Shown piece after piece: positions 42,594 through 50,739 of a stretch of DNA of 64,000 nucleotides. The notes under the pieces were generated by a model that saw only the letters and a list, made by a program, of their open reading frames with translations, was not told the origin of the DNA and made no database searches. Position numbers and translations under genes: made by a program. Every line of letters starts with the position of its first letter. Position 1 is the first letter of the stretch. The DNA comes from Brachybacterium sacelli (GTDB lineage: Bacteria > Actinomycetota > Actinomycetes > Actinomycetales > Dermabacteraceae): positions 1,664,702 through 1,728,701 of the forward strand of contig NZ_JAGIOD010000002.1 of the NCBI RefSeq assembly GCF_017876545.1. The letters are read 5' to 3'.

Positions 42594-43184
42594 TCACGGG
42601 ACCAGGGGTCGGACTCGGCGGATCGAGCGCAGCGCGTCGAGCTGGCGGATCGAGTCGCGAATGTCGCCGAGAGCCCGATGAGCTTCCGAGGGCTCGAACC
42701 GGTCCCTCCACGCGGTGATCTGGCGGTCGTAGCCGTCGCGGAGCATCTCCTGCTCGATGCCGGAGGCGTCGATGGAGCGGTAGTGCAGGCGGGAGAAGGT
42801 CTGCGGTGCGTGCCGGGCGAGGAAGCCGCGGTCGTGGGTGATCGAGTTGCCGCCGAGCAGGAACGGGCCGGCATGTCCGACGGTGAAGCGGTCGATGGCG
42901 CCGGCGACGAGCTGGTCCGCGACACGGGGGTCGTGTGCGTCGGGCCCGTGCATCGCGTCGATCAGCCCGTTGGCAGTGTGCATCTCGCGCACGAAGTCGT
43001 TCATGCGCTCGATGGTGGCGTCGACGTCAGGGCTGGGGGCGATGACGGTGTCGAAGGCGCCGATCTCGGTGAGGTCGTTGCGGGTGACGACCACGGCGAT
43101 CTCCAGCAGGTCATCGGTGGCGGGGTCGAGTCCGGTGGTCTCGGTGTCGATCCAGACGATCAGATCGGGGTTCGCGGCAGGCAT
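42594..43184 (-). CDS. orn: Oligoribonuclease (DEDDh 3'-5' exonuclease)
   Basis: A 196-residue nuclease that degrades RNA dinucleotides. DEDDh residues are visible in WIDTETTGLDP, the middle LGGNSITHDRGF and the final HRALGDI, in the order of Orn. ATG 43184 follows gaggaggaa. The frame to 43283 is a shadow upstream extension. It is divergent from the operon at 43301, and the two promoters share a palindrome. Orn is normally chromosomal, so a mobile copy is notable: it could clear short RNA or cyclic-dinucleotide products, though that is inference. Confidence 0.85.
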   Translation of the reverse strand: MPAANPDLIVWIDTETTGLDPATDDLLEIAVVVTRNDLTEIGAFDTVIAPSPDVDATIERMNDFVREMHTANGLIDAMHGPDAHDPRVADQLVAGAIDRFTVGHAGPFLLGGNSITHDRGFLARHAPQTFSRLHYRSIDASGIEQEMLRDGYDRQITAWRDRFEPSEAHRALGDIRDSIRQLDALRSIRRVRPLVP

Positions 43185-43213
43185 GGGTTCCTCCTCGGTG
43201 GTCGTGCCGCGGA

Positions 43214-43241
43214 AGTGGGCGCGGATCGACTCTGATGGGAC
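43214..43241 (-). promoter_or_regulatory. Bipartite element GTCCC-N15-CGCCCACT (leftward)
   Basis: GTCCC at 43241-43237, CGCCCACT at 43221-43214, 29 bases before ATG 43184 of orn. The GTCCC is half of the palindrome GGGACGTCCC. Confidence 0.75.
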
Positions 43242-43269
43242 GTCCCGCGGTAGGGGAGGGTCGCCCACT
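43242..43269 (+). promoter_or_regulatory. Bipartite element GTCCC-N15-CGCCCACT
   Basis: GTCCC at 43242-43246, CGCCCACT at 43262-43269, 31 bases before ATG 43301. It is back to back with the leftward copy: the two GTCCC boxes join as GGGACGTCCC, a perfect 10-base palindrome. Confidence 0.75.
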
Positions 43270-43300
43270 GGCCCCGGCATCAATCCTGAACGGAGCCGCT

Positions 43301-43744
43301 ATGACTACCACTGAGCTGACCACTCGCTCCGAATGCGCCGCCTGCGGCATCCCAATGCAGCGCACCTGGACGGACGACCTCACCGACTACACCTGGCGAG
43401 CCGTCGATGGGTCGATCGTCGGCACCGCCGAGGACGTGCCGGCCGGCGCTCCGACCAACACCCCGGAGCTCCTCGAGCTGCTTGCTGAACGCGGCGACAT
43501 GCACTCGTACTCGACAGTGCTCGCCCGCTACCAGCTGGGGCACCTCGAGCTGCCCTGGGAACACATCCACCGAGCCATCGAGCCCGCCTCGACGATCGAT
43601 CCGCAGGACGTCCCCGAGTGCCACGGGTGGCCGATGCGCGCCGCCCCCGGCGCCTGGATCTGCCGCGTTGACGGCGCCATCACTCGCCGGGAACTCGCGG
43701 CCGACGGCCAGCATCCGCAGCAGGGATCAGGGCAGCGGGGATGA
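43301..43744 (+). CDS. Small protein with possible zinc knuckle
   Basis: A 147-residue protein. SECAACGIPMQRTW near the start and later Cys at VPECHGW and WICRVDG could form a zinc site. The rest is helical and unrecognised. ATG 43301 follows cggagc. The stop overlaps the next start by ATGA. It is first in an operon of three small genes and has a full bipartite promoter. Confidence 0.68.
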   Translation: MTTTELTTRSECAACGIPMQRTWTDDLTDYTWRAVDGSIVGTAEDVPAGAPTNTPELLELLAERGDMHSYSTVLARYQLGHLELPWEHIHRAIEPASTIDPQDVPECHGWPMRAAPGAWICRVDGAITRRELAADGQHPQQGSGQRG

Positions 43745-44067
43745 GTGCCATCATGGACGCCGCGTTCGAGTCGTACCGGATGATGCGCGCCGACTTCGAG
43801 CTGCACCGCCACGCCCGCTTCCTCCGCGCCCACACGGAGCTCCGCGGCGAACTCCTGAACACCGCCGGCCGCGCCGCACGCATCGACCCTGCCTCCCTCT
43901 TCATGGGGCCCTCGTCCCGCGTCGTGCGATACGCCTCCGAGGAGCTCAAGGCCTGGTTCGAACAGCATGGGCGGATCACGGTCGAGGAGTTCGAGACTCA
44001 GTGGTGGAACGGACGCGACAGCAGCCTCGGTCAGCAGTTCCACGCCTTATTGGCCGAGATCGCCTGA
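43741..44067 (+). CDS. Hypothetical protein (108 aa)
   Basis: A 108-residue helical protein. YRMMRADFELHRHARFLRAH is amphipathic, and the C-terminal half (YASEELKAWFEQHGRITVEE) resembles a small wHTH-like fold, though not enough to assign. Begins in an ATGA overlap with the preceding gene and is followed 38 bases later by another small gene. Function unknown. Confidence 0.65.
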   Translation: MSAIMDAAFESYRMMRADFELHRHARFLRAHTELRGELLNTAGRAARIDPASLFMGPSSRVVRYASEELKAWFEQHGRITVEEFETQWWNGRDSSLGQQFHALLAEIA

Positions 44068-44105
44068 CCGGCTCACGCGTCAGGGCCAGGTGAGATCGTC
44101 CCTGT

Positions 44106-44465
44106 GTGAACCATCCGAATGTGCAGCGCTACGCCGACCATCTCGCCGGCGAGGCGATCGAAAGAGCCGTGCACTCGGTGACCATCGGATACCGCCTCAC
44201 CCTGACCGGAGCACCACCCGTCGAGGTCGCCTCATGGCACCAGGACCCCACTCTCGAGCTCTACACCGTCCGCATCCGCGCCGACGGCGACGAGCTCACC
44301 CTGACCGTCCCCGACTGGGGTGCTCGGACCGACGAGATCGGCCCCTTCCTCCGCCAGTGGATAACCGAGCACGTGCACCTCGAGCAGGCGAAGCTGCGCA
44401 AGGGGTGCCGACGCCCGGATCCGTACTGGGTTGAAGCCTGGCGCCGTACGCACCCGTGGCTGTGA
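44106..44465 (+). CDS. Hypothetical protein (119 aa)
   Basis: A 119-residue protein from GTG 44106 with a beta-rich core (TIGYRLTLTG, VASWHQDPTLELYTVRIRAD, DELTLTVPDW) and a C-terminal basic helix ending in WLxx-type aromatics (EAWRRTHPWL). No family recognised. There is no good ribosome site. The antisense frame 44232-44483 is a shadow. An outward-facing leftward promoter at 44641-44668 could drive an antisense transcript across this gene. Confidence 0.55.
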   Translation: MNHPNVQRYADHLAGEAIERAVHSVTIGYRLTLTGAPPVEVASWHQDPTLELYTVRIRADGDELTLTVPDWGARTDEIGPFLRQWITEHVHLEQAKLRKGCRRPDPYWVEAWRRTHPWL

Positions 44466-44488
44466 GGTGTAGGGACGGGACATGAAGA

Positions 44489-44525
44489 GCCCCGCCGGAA
44501 GCCGGTGACCACCAGCTGGCGGGGC
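44489..44525. terminator. GC-rich hairpin downstream of 44106 gene
   Basis: GCCCCGCC (44489-44496) pairs with GGCGGGGC (44518-44525), with a small inner GGT/ACC pairing. It lies 24 bases after the stop of the 44106 gene and may end that operon. On the other strand it would be within a transcript from 44632. No T-tract in either direction. Confidence 0.45.
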
Positions 44526-44640
44526 CAGTTGGAGAGGCGGATGGGCCGGTCCCTCTCCGGACGACGAGCCGAGTCTCTACGATTCGCCGAGACCTGAAGC
44601 CGAGGGGTGCACACTCGGAATCGGGTCTCCTATTCGCAGT

Positions 44641-44668
44641 AGTGGGCGCGGACCCGGTCACGCAGGAC
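44641..44668 (-). promoter_or_regulatory. Bipartite element GTCCT-N15-CGCCCACT, orphan (leftward)
   Basis: GTCCT at 44668-44664 and CGCCCACT at 44648-44641 on the minus strand. No convincing protein gene follows to the left. A weak GTG frame begins at 44614, so the product may be an untranslated RNA antisense to the 44106 gene. The 44466-44798 gap otherwise holds only the hairpin and the start region of the methyltransferase operon. Confidence 0.6.
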
Positions 44669-44798
44669 GCAGACGCGACTCCGGATCTGCCCGCAAGTGT
44701 TGGAGACGGAGTGCTCGTCCTGGCGCAGAAGGCGAAGGCACGCCAGCTCTCCGATAATGTGACCCTGAACAGGTGCGCAAGGGAACAGGGAGATCGAT

Positions 44799-47495
44799 GT
44801 GGCGAGGCTGAACCTCAAGGCGGTCGAAGAGCGGGTCACACCGCTCGGAGCCCGTGACTCCTACGACCGCGAGTTCCTTTTCGAGCTGCTGCTCGCCTAT
44901 GGCAAGCCCAAGGGCAACGTCACCCGGCTGCGCAACGGCTCGCTGAACGTCGCTGCCGAGCCTGAACGCGAGGTGGCTCAGAAGAACGTCGTCTACTTCC
45001 GCGAGGCAACCGGCGATCCTCTTGCCGAGGTTGAGGAGCTGCGCAAGGCCGCACACGTTGTCCGGTTCAACCCCCGGTTCGTGATCGTGACGGACTATGT
45101 TGAGCTCGTCGCCGTCGACATGAAGACGGGCGAGAACCTGGCGATCCCGATCCACAACATCGACAAGCACTTCACCTTCTTCCTGCCCTGGGCTGGGATG
45201 GAGAAAGCTCTGTACGTCGCCGAAGCCCACGCGGATGTCAAAGCCGCCGAGCGTATGGGCAAGCTCTTCGACGAGCTCCTGGCGACGAACCCCGATCTGT
45301 TGAAACTGCCGCATGGCCGGCATGCGCTCAATGTCTTCTTTACCCGCCTGCTGTTCTGCTTCTTCGCGGAGGACACGGGGATTTTCGGGGAGAGCCAGTT
45401 CACAAACGCCGTCGGCTCCCACACGCAGCTGGACGGTTCGGACGTCGATGGCTTCCTTAACGATCTCTTCGTCGCGCTGGACACCAAGGAGCCGTCCGCG
45501 AAGCCGACATATCTCGCTGACTTCCCTTACGTAAACGGACGGCTGTTTGCTGCGAAGGATACGCAGGTGGTCCCGAGCTTTACGAGGCAGGCACGCCAGC
45601 TGCTCATCGACCTGGGCACGCTCATCTGGCAGGAGATCAACCCGGACATCTTCGGATCGATGTTCCAGGCGATCGTCACACCGGGAACACGGTCCGACCT
45701 CGGTCAGCACTACACATCTGTGCCGAACATCCTTAAGACGATCGAACCTTTGTTTCTTGATGAGCTCAAAGAAGAGCTGGACTCCTGGTTCAACAGCGTG
45801 AAGAAGCTTGAGGCACTTCTCGACCGGATTAGTGAGATAAGAATCTTCGATCCGGCCTGCGGGTCGGGGAACTTCCTCATTATCGCATACAAGGAGCTTC
45901 GGAGGCTCGAGCACGCGATCCTCGAGCGCCTTGCAGAACTCGATCCCAAGTACGTGGTGCTGTACGCCGAGTCACGCATCAGCATCGAGAATTTCTTCGG
46001 CATTGAAATCGACGACTTCGCCGTCGAGGTGGCGATACTCTCGCTTTGGATCGCGAAACATCAGATGAATGCCGAATATAAAGATAAGTTCGGCGTCGCT
46101 ATCCCGCTCATCCCCCTTAGGGAAGCGGGGCAGATCCAGGCAGGTAACGCGATCACGACGAAGTGGTCAGAAGTCTGCCCGGGAGACAAAACGTCCGAAC
46201 TCTACGTTATCGGGAACCCCCCATACTTAGGTAGTCGAAACCAGTCCGCTGAGCAGAAGCGCGAACTTTCGACTTTGACACCTAAATACAAAAGCCTCGA
46301 TTATGTGTCAGCATGGCTTATTAAGGGCGGTGAGTACATTCGCGAAACTAATGCGCAGGCCGCTTTTGTGACCACCAACTCCGTTACGCAAGGCGAACAG
46401 GTTGGGATTCTTTGGCCGCAAGTACTCGGAGAGGATCTGGAACTTGGGTACGCCTACACTTCGTTTAAATGGTCGAATCACGCCAAGAACGCTGCTGGCG
46501 TGACATGTGTCGTGGTGTCGCTGAGGGGGCGCTCATCGGCGACGAAGTACATTTTCACCGATGAGATCCGAGTTGTGGCTGAGCGCATCAATCCGTACCT
46601 GGCAGACGCACCCGATATTTGGATCGGAAGGCGTAGTGCACCGTTGGCGAATCTGCCCAGACTTGGATTCGGCTCGATGCCGAACGACGGTGGAAATTTG
46701 ATCCTCACCGATGCCGAGAAAGACGAGCTTCTCGCAGTTGCGCCGCAGATGACTCCGTACGTCCGCGGCTTTAGCGGCTCCGAGGAGTTCATTAAGGGAA
46801 AGACGCGCTGGTGCCTTGTTATTCCTGATGACGCACTCAAAAGCTCAATACAAATACCTGAAGTACGTCGCCGCATTGAGGGGGTTCGAGCACACCGACA
46901 AAAGAGTACCGAGAAGTCCACCAAGGAAAAGGCTGCAACGCCGAACCGCTTCTATTTTTGGGCGCACCGCGAAGCTGATTCCGTTATTGTTCCTGCAACC
47001 TCGTCAGAACGTCGTGAGTATATCCCTATCGGCTACCTCGATCGCACTACAGTTATTTCAAACTCAGCTAACGTGGCATACGGGGTTGCGCCGTGGGTAT
47101 TTGCGCTTCTAACGTCCAAGACTCACATGGTTTGGGTTAAAGCGGTGGGGGGAAAGATGAAGACCGACTATCGATATTCGGGGACAATTATCTACAACAA
47201 CTTCCCCGTCCCGCCGCTCTCCGAGGAGATGGAGGAGAGCCTGACGGTCGCCGCTCTGCGGGTGCTCGATGTACGTGAGTACCACTGCGAGAGAACACTG
47301 GCGCAGCTCTACGATCCTGATCTCATGCCGGACGAACTTCGGGCGGCTCACGGCGAAGTGGACCGAATTGTAGATTCCATTTACTCCAAACGCGCGTACG
47401 AGACGGATGAGGCGCGACTGTCGGACCTCTTCGCTATGTATGAAGCCATGATTGCAGAGGAACAGTCTACTATCAAAGAGCGGGTAGCGAAGTGA
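44799..47495 (+). CDS. MmeI-like class I SAM DNA methyltransferase
   Basis: An 898-residue protein. AdoMet motif I IFDPACGSGNFL is near residue 350 and catalytic motif IV VIGNPPYLGSRNQ near 473, the gamma-class order shared with MmeI/Type IIG enzymes. A target-recognition region with lower GC follows, then a C-terminal helical bundle. The N-terminal 200 residues could be a degenerate nuclease or interface domain. No intact D...ExK was identified. GTG 44799 follows agggag. It overlaps the helicase gene by GTGA. It probably provides self-protection in a three-gene restriction-like system. The less GC-rich middle indicates horizontal origin. Confidence 0.85.
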   Translation: MARLNLKAVEERVTPLGARDSYDREFLFELLLAYGKPKGNVTRLRNGSLNVAAEPEREVAQKNVVYFREATGDPLAEVEELRKAAHVVRFNPRFVIVTDYVELVAVDMKTGENLAIPIHNIDKHFTFFLPWAGMEKALYVAEAHADVKAAERMGKLFDELLATNPDLLKLPHGRHALNVFFTRLLFCFFAEDTGIFGESQFTNAVGSHTQLDGSDVDGFLNDLFVALDTKEPSAKPTYLADFPYVNGRLFAAKDTQVVPSFTRQARQLLIDLGTLIWQEINPDIFGSMFQAIVTPGTRSDLGQHYTSVPNILKTIEPLFLDELKEELDSWFNSVKKLEALLDRISEIRIFDPACGSGNFLIIAYKELRRLEHAILERLAELDPKYVVLYAESRISIENFFGIEIDDFAVEVAILSLWIAKHQMNAEYKDKFGVAIPLIPLREAGQIQAGNAITTKWSEVCPGDKTSELYVIGNPPYLGSRNQSAEQKRELSTLTPKYKSLDYVSAWLIKGGEYIRETNAQAAFVTTNSVTQGEQVGILWPQVLGEDLELGYAYTSFKWSNHAKNAAGVTCVVVSLRGRSSATKYIFTDEIRVVAERINPYLADAPDIWIGRRSAPLANLPRLGFGSMPNDGGNLILTDAEKDELLAVAPQMTPYVRGFSGSEEFIKGKTRWCLVIPDDALKSSIQIPEVRRRIEGVRAHRQKSTEKSTKEKAATPNRFYFWAHREADSVIVPATSSERREYIPIGYLDRTTVISNSANVAYGVAPWVFALLTSKTHMVWVKAVGGKMKTDYRYSGTIIYNNFPVPPLSEEMEESLTVAALRVLDVREYHCERTLAQLYDPDLMPDELRAAHGEVDRIVDSIYSKRAYETDEARLSDLFAMYEAMIAEEQSTIKERVAK

Positions 47496-49465
47496 GTAGA
47501 TCAGTGAACATCGTCGATGTCGCGTACGCGCAGACAGGCGCGTCGGTCAACACCGATTCTCTGGGGATGCGGGAGATGCAGCAGCGGGTGTTCGCAAAGC
47601 GGGTCTCCCAGCACCTGCTCATCAAGGCTCCTCCAGCGTCGGGCAAATCCAGAGCGCTCATGTTTGTCGCCCTTGACAAGCTCTACAACCAGGGGCGGAA
47701 GAAGGTCATCGTCGCAGTCCCCGAGCGATCGATCGGTGCGTCGTTCTCCGCAATGAAGCTGACCGCGAACGGCTTCTTCGCTGACTGGGAGATCAAGCCC
47801 GAGCACAATCTCTGCACGCCTGGCTCCTCGGCAGGCAAAGTCGATGCGCTCATCGACTTCCTCAACGGTCCCGATGCCACCCTGGTCTGCACGCACGCGA
47901 CGCTGCGGTTCGCTTTCGAGCGGCTCACTCCGGACGCCTTCAACGGCACCGTCCTCGCTATTGACGAGTTCCACCACGTCTCCGCCGACACGGAGAACAG
48001 CCGCCTGGGAGCGTTGCTGCGGGACGTAATGGCCGGCTCGGACGTGCACATCGTTGCGATGACGGGTTCGTACTTCCGCGGGGACTCGGTGCCCGTCCTT
48101 GCCGCGCACGACGAGGCGAAGTTCACTGCGGTCACGTTCAACTACTACGACCAACTCAACGGATACCAGCACCTCAAGTCGCTGGGCATCGGCCACCACT
48201 TCTACCAGGGCCGGTATACCGAGGCCATCCATGAAGTCCTAGATCTCGATAAGAAGACGATCCTCCACATCCCGAACGTCAACAGTGGAGAGTCGACGAA
48301 GGACAAGATCGAAGAGGTCGGGTTCATCATCGACACGATCGGTGAGGTGCTCGACACCGAAGAGGGCACTGGGATCATCCGTATCCGACGGAAGGACACC
48401 GGGCAGGTACTACGGGTCGCAGATCTGGTCGACGACACCGACCAGAAGAAGCGGGCGGACACCCTGCACTACCTCGCCACGGTCGCCTCGAAGGATCGCG
48501 ACGCTGCGGACATCATCCTCGCCCTCGGCATGGCGAAGGAAGGATTCGACTGGCCGTTCGCAGAGCACGCTCTCACTGTTGGGTACCGCGCCTCTCTCAC
48601 CGAGATCATCCAGATCATCGGCCGTGTCACCCGCGACAGCCCCGGCAAGAGCCACGCACAGTTCACGAACCTCCTCGCAGAGCCAGATGCTGCGCAGAGC
48701 GAAGTCACCGTGTCGGTGAACAACATGCTCAAGGCCATCACGGCCTCGCTCCTCATGGAGCAGGTACTCGCCCCGAACCTGGACTTTAAGACCAAGCGCA
48801 CCGGCGACGACGCTGCGGAGCCTGGCACCCTCAAGATCAAGGGATTCAAGGAACCCTCGACCGAGCGGGTCAAGCAGATCGTCGAGACCGACCTGAACGA
48901 TCTCAAGGCGAACATTCTGCAGGACGATTCGTTCGCTCGCGCGGCTGCCGGTCACGTGGATCCCGAGACGACCAACAAGGTGCTCATTCCAAAGATCATC
49001 CGTGAGCGCTACCCAGACCTGGACGAGTCGCAGATCGAGGAGCTTCGCCAGCAGGTTGTCGTTGACTCGGTGATCAAGAATGGCGAGATTCGCGAGGTTG
49101 GCGACAAGCGCTTCGTGAAGATGGCCGAGAAGTTCGTCAACATCGATGACGTCAGCATCAATCTCATTGACTCTGTGAACCCGTTCCAGCGAGCGTTCGA
49201 GGTGATGTCGAAGTCCGTGACCCCCTCGGTGCTACGGATCATCGAAGGCGCCATTGCCGCGACGAGGGTTGACATCAGCGAGGAGGAAGCCGTGGCACTG
49301 TGGCCGAAGGTCCAGCAGTGGGTCAAGGTCAATGGTCGCCGGCCGGACCGCGGCTCGGATGATCCTACGGAGAAGCACTACGCCGAGGTCTTGCTGTTCC
49401 TCCAGCGTCGGAAGCAGCAGCGGGACGCCCAGCAGCGCGTCGAGAGCGCGGAGGTGGCGGAATGA
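47492..49465 (+). CDS. DEAD/DEAH helicase of restriction-like operon
   Basis: A 657-residue SF2 protein. Walker A is in IKAPPASGKSRAL, motif Ia in VIVAVPERSIGASF, motif II in AIDEFHHVSAD, motif III in VAMTGSYF. The second RecA domain carries LGMAKEGFDWP and EIIQIIGRVTRDSPGKSH. The C-terminal 200 residues are helical and unassigned. Overlaps the methyltransferase (GTGA) and GIY-YIG (ATGA) genes. Likely translocates DNA to deliver it to the partner nuclease, as in Type I and III systems. That role is inferred. Confidence 0.85.
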   Translation: MSRSVNIVDVAYAQTGASVNTDSLGMREMQQRVFAKRVSQHLLIKAPPASGKSRALMFVALDKLYNQGRKKVIVAVPERSIGASFSAMKLTANGFFADWEIKPEHNLCTPGSSAGKVDALIDFLNGPDATLVCTHATLRFAFERLTPDAFNGTVLAIDEFHHVSADTENSRLGALLRDVMAGSDVHIVAMTGSYFRGDSVPVLAAHDEAKFTAVTFNYYDQLNGYQHLKSLGIGHHFYQGRYTEAIHEVLDLDKKTILHIPNVNSGESTKDKIEEVGFIIDTIGEVLDTEEGTGIIRIRRKDTGQVLRVADLVDDTDQKKRADTLHYLATVASKDRDAADIILALGMAKEGFDWPFAEHALTVGYRASLTEIIQIIGRVTRDSPGKSHAQFTNLLAEPDAAQSEVTVSVNNMLKAITASLLMEQVLAPNLDFKTKRTGDDAAEPGTLKIKGFKEPSTERVKQIVETDLNDLKANILQDDSFARAAAGHVDPETTNKVLIPKIIRERYPDLDESQIEELRQQVVVDSVIKNGEIREVGDKRFVKMAEKFVNIDDVSINLIDSVNPFQRAFEVMSKSVTPSVLRIIEGAIAATRVDISEEEAVALWPKVQQWVKVNGRRPDRGSDDPTEKHYAEVLLFLQRRKQQRDAQQRVESAEVAE

Positions 49466-50655
49466 GCACGCCGGACAACAAGGAATCTGCTACGTCGAAC
49501 GATGCGGCTCTAGATGCACTCTTCGACTCTGACATCGATGGTCTGCTCGACGCTCCGGAGAAGCCCAAGAAGGTCACCTCAAGTGACCGACTCGAGCGCG
49601 CGTTCCTGGAGATCGTGGCATACCGCCGCGAGCACGGCCGTAACCCGAGCTCGACGACACGCGAGATCGCTGAGCGCAAGCTCGGAGCCAGGCTCGACGG
49701 GCTGCTCGCCAACCCGCAGAAAATCGACGCGCTCAAGCACCTCGACGAATTCGAGCTGCTCGCCGAGCCCGAACCGCCTAGCTCGCTCGATGAGCTTCTC
49801 GACAGCGATGAACTTGATCTGCTCGACGACGACTCCGGTATCCTCGACCTCTCGTCACTGCCCGCCCGAAAAAGTCCTGCCGAGGACTTCGACGTCGCGC
49901 GGCGCAAGAAGTCGGAAGACTTTTCAAATTTCGAGCACCTGTTCAAGGCCAAGCACACGGAACTCGCCGACGGGACCTACCGGCTGATCCCGTTCCCCGG
50001 GGTCCAAACGATCGTCGAGGGTGCATTCTTCGTCTTGGGCGGCATCCTGCTCTTCATCGCGGAAGTTGGCGAGACACAACATCGCGTCGTTGGAGGGAAG
50101 CAGGAGCAAAAGCAACGACTGCGCGTGATTTTCGAGAACGGCACTGAATCATCCCTGTACCGGCAGTCCCTCTCAATCCGCCTCCACGAGCAGGAAGGCC
50201 TCGCCCTCGCACGCACGGGTCACGATCTGAGTGAGATTGGCGATGCAGACATTCAGACCGGTTACGTCTACGTACTGCGTTCGCTCAGCGTTGACCCGCA
50301 GATCGCAGACGTTCCGGACCTGTACAAGATCGGGTTCTCCCGCGGCCCGGTCGAGAAGCGAGTCGCGCGTGCCGAGCACGAACCGACCTACCTCATGGCC
50401 CCCGTCGAGATCATCGCGAGCTACCGCACCTACAATCTCAAGACCTCAGCACTCGAGCATCTCCTGCACAGAGTCTTCGCCGCCGCCCGGCTACGAGTCA
50501 GCCAGGTTGGTATCGACGGTCGGATCTACGAGCCCTCGGAGTGGTTTATCGTCCCTCTGCCTGTCATCAATCAGGCAATCGATCTGATTTCATCGGGCGA
50601 CATCGTGCACTTCGTCTACGAGACGGGATCTCGTCGGCTCGTCGAGCGCGGCTGA
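49462..50655 (+). CDS. GIY-YIG (T5orf172-type) nuclease
   Basis: A 397-residue protein. The first 180 residues are acidic, helical and contain FLEIVAYRREHGRNPSSTTR, a DNA-binding-like segment common in multi-gene defence proteins. The C-terminal 130 residues hold a GIY-YIG-type fold of the T5orf172 kind: GYVYVLRSL, DLYKIGFSRG, VEKRVARAEHEPTY, SALEHLLHRVF and EWFIVPLPVI, with the catalytic Arg and Glu in place. ATG 49462 overlaps the helicase stop. It is the best candidate nuclease of the operon. Confidence 0.83.
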   Translation: MSTPDNKESATSNDAALDALFDSDIDGLLDAPEKPKKVTSSDRLERAFLEIVAYRREHGRNPSSTTREIAERKLGARLDGLLANPQKIDALKHLDEFELLAEPEPPSSLDELLDSDELDLLDDDSGILDLSSLPARKSPAEDFDVARRKKSEDFSNFEHLFKAKHTELADGTYRLIPFPGVQTIVEGAFFVLGGILLFIAEVGETQHRVVGGKQEQKQRLRVIFENGTESSLYRQSLSIRLHEQEGLALARTGHDLSEIGDADIQTGYVYVLRSLSVDPQIADVPDLYKIGFSRGPVEKRVARAEHEPTYLMAPVEIIASYRTYNLKTSALEHLLHRVFAAARLRVSQVGIDGRIYEPSEWFIVPLPVINQAIDLISSGDIVHFVYETGSRRLVERG

Positions 50656-50739
50656 CGCGCTCATTGCCCTCGCGAACGAATACTCCGGGGCGTCGACAGC
50701 GTCGCTACTTCACGCACCTGGTTCGTGTGGGGCTCGGAG

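Noticed and set aside
44261..44614. Leftward GTG frame after the orphan promoter
   Set aside because: Arg/Ser-rich with no protein-like pattern, mostly antisense to 44106-44465. Kept only as a possible untranslated RNA region.
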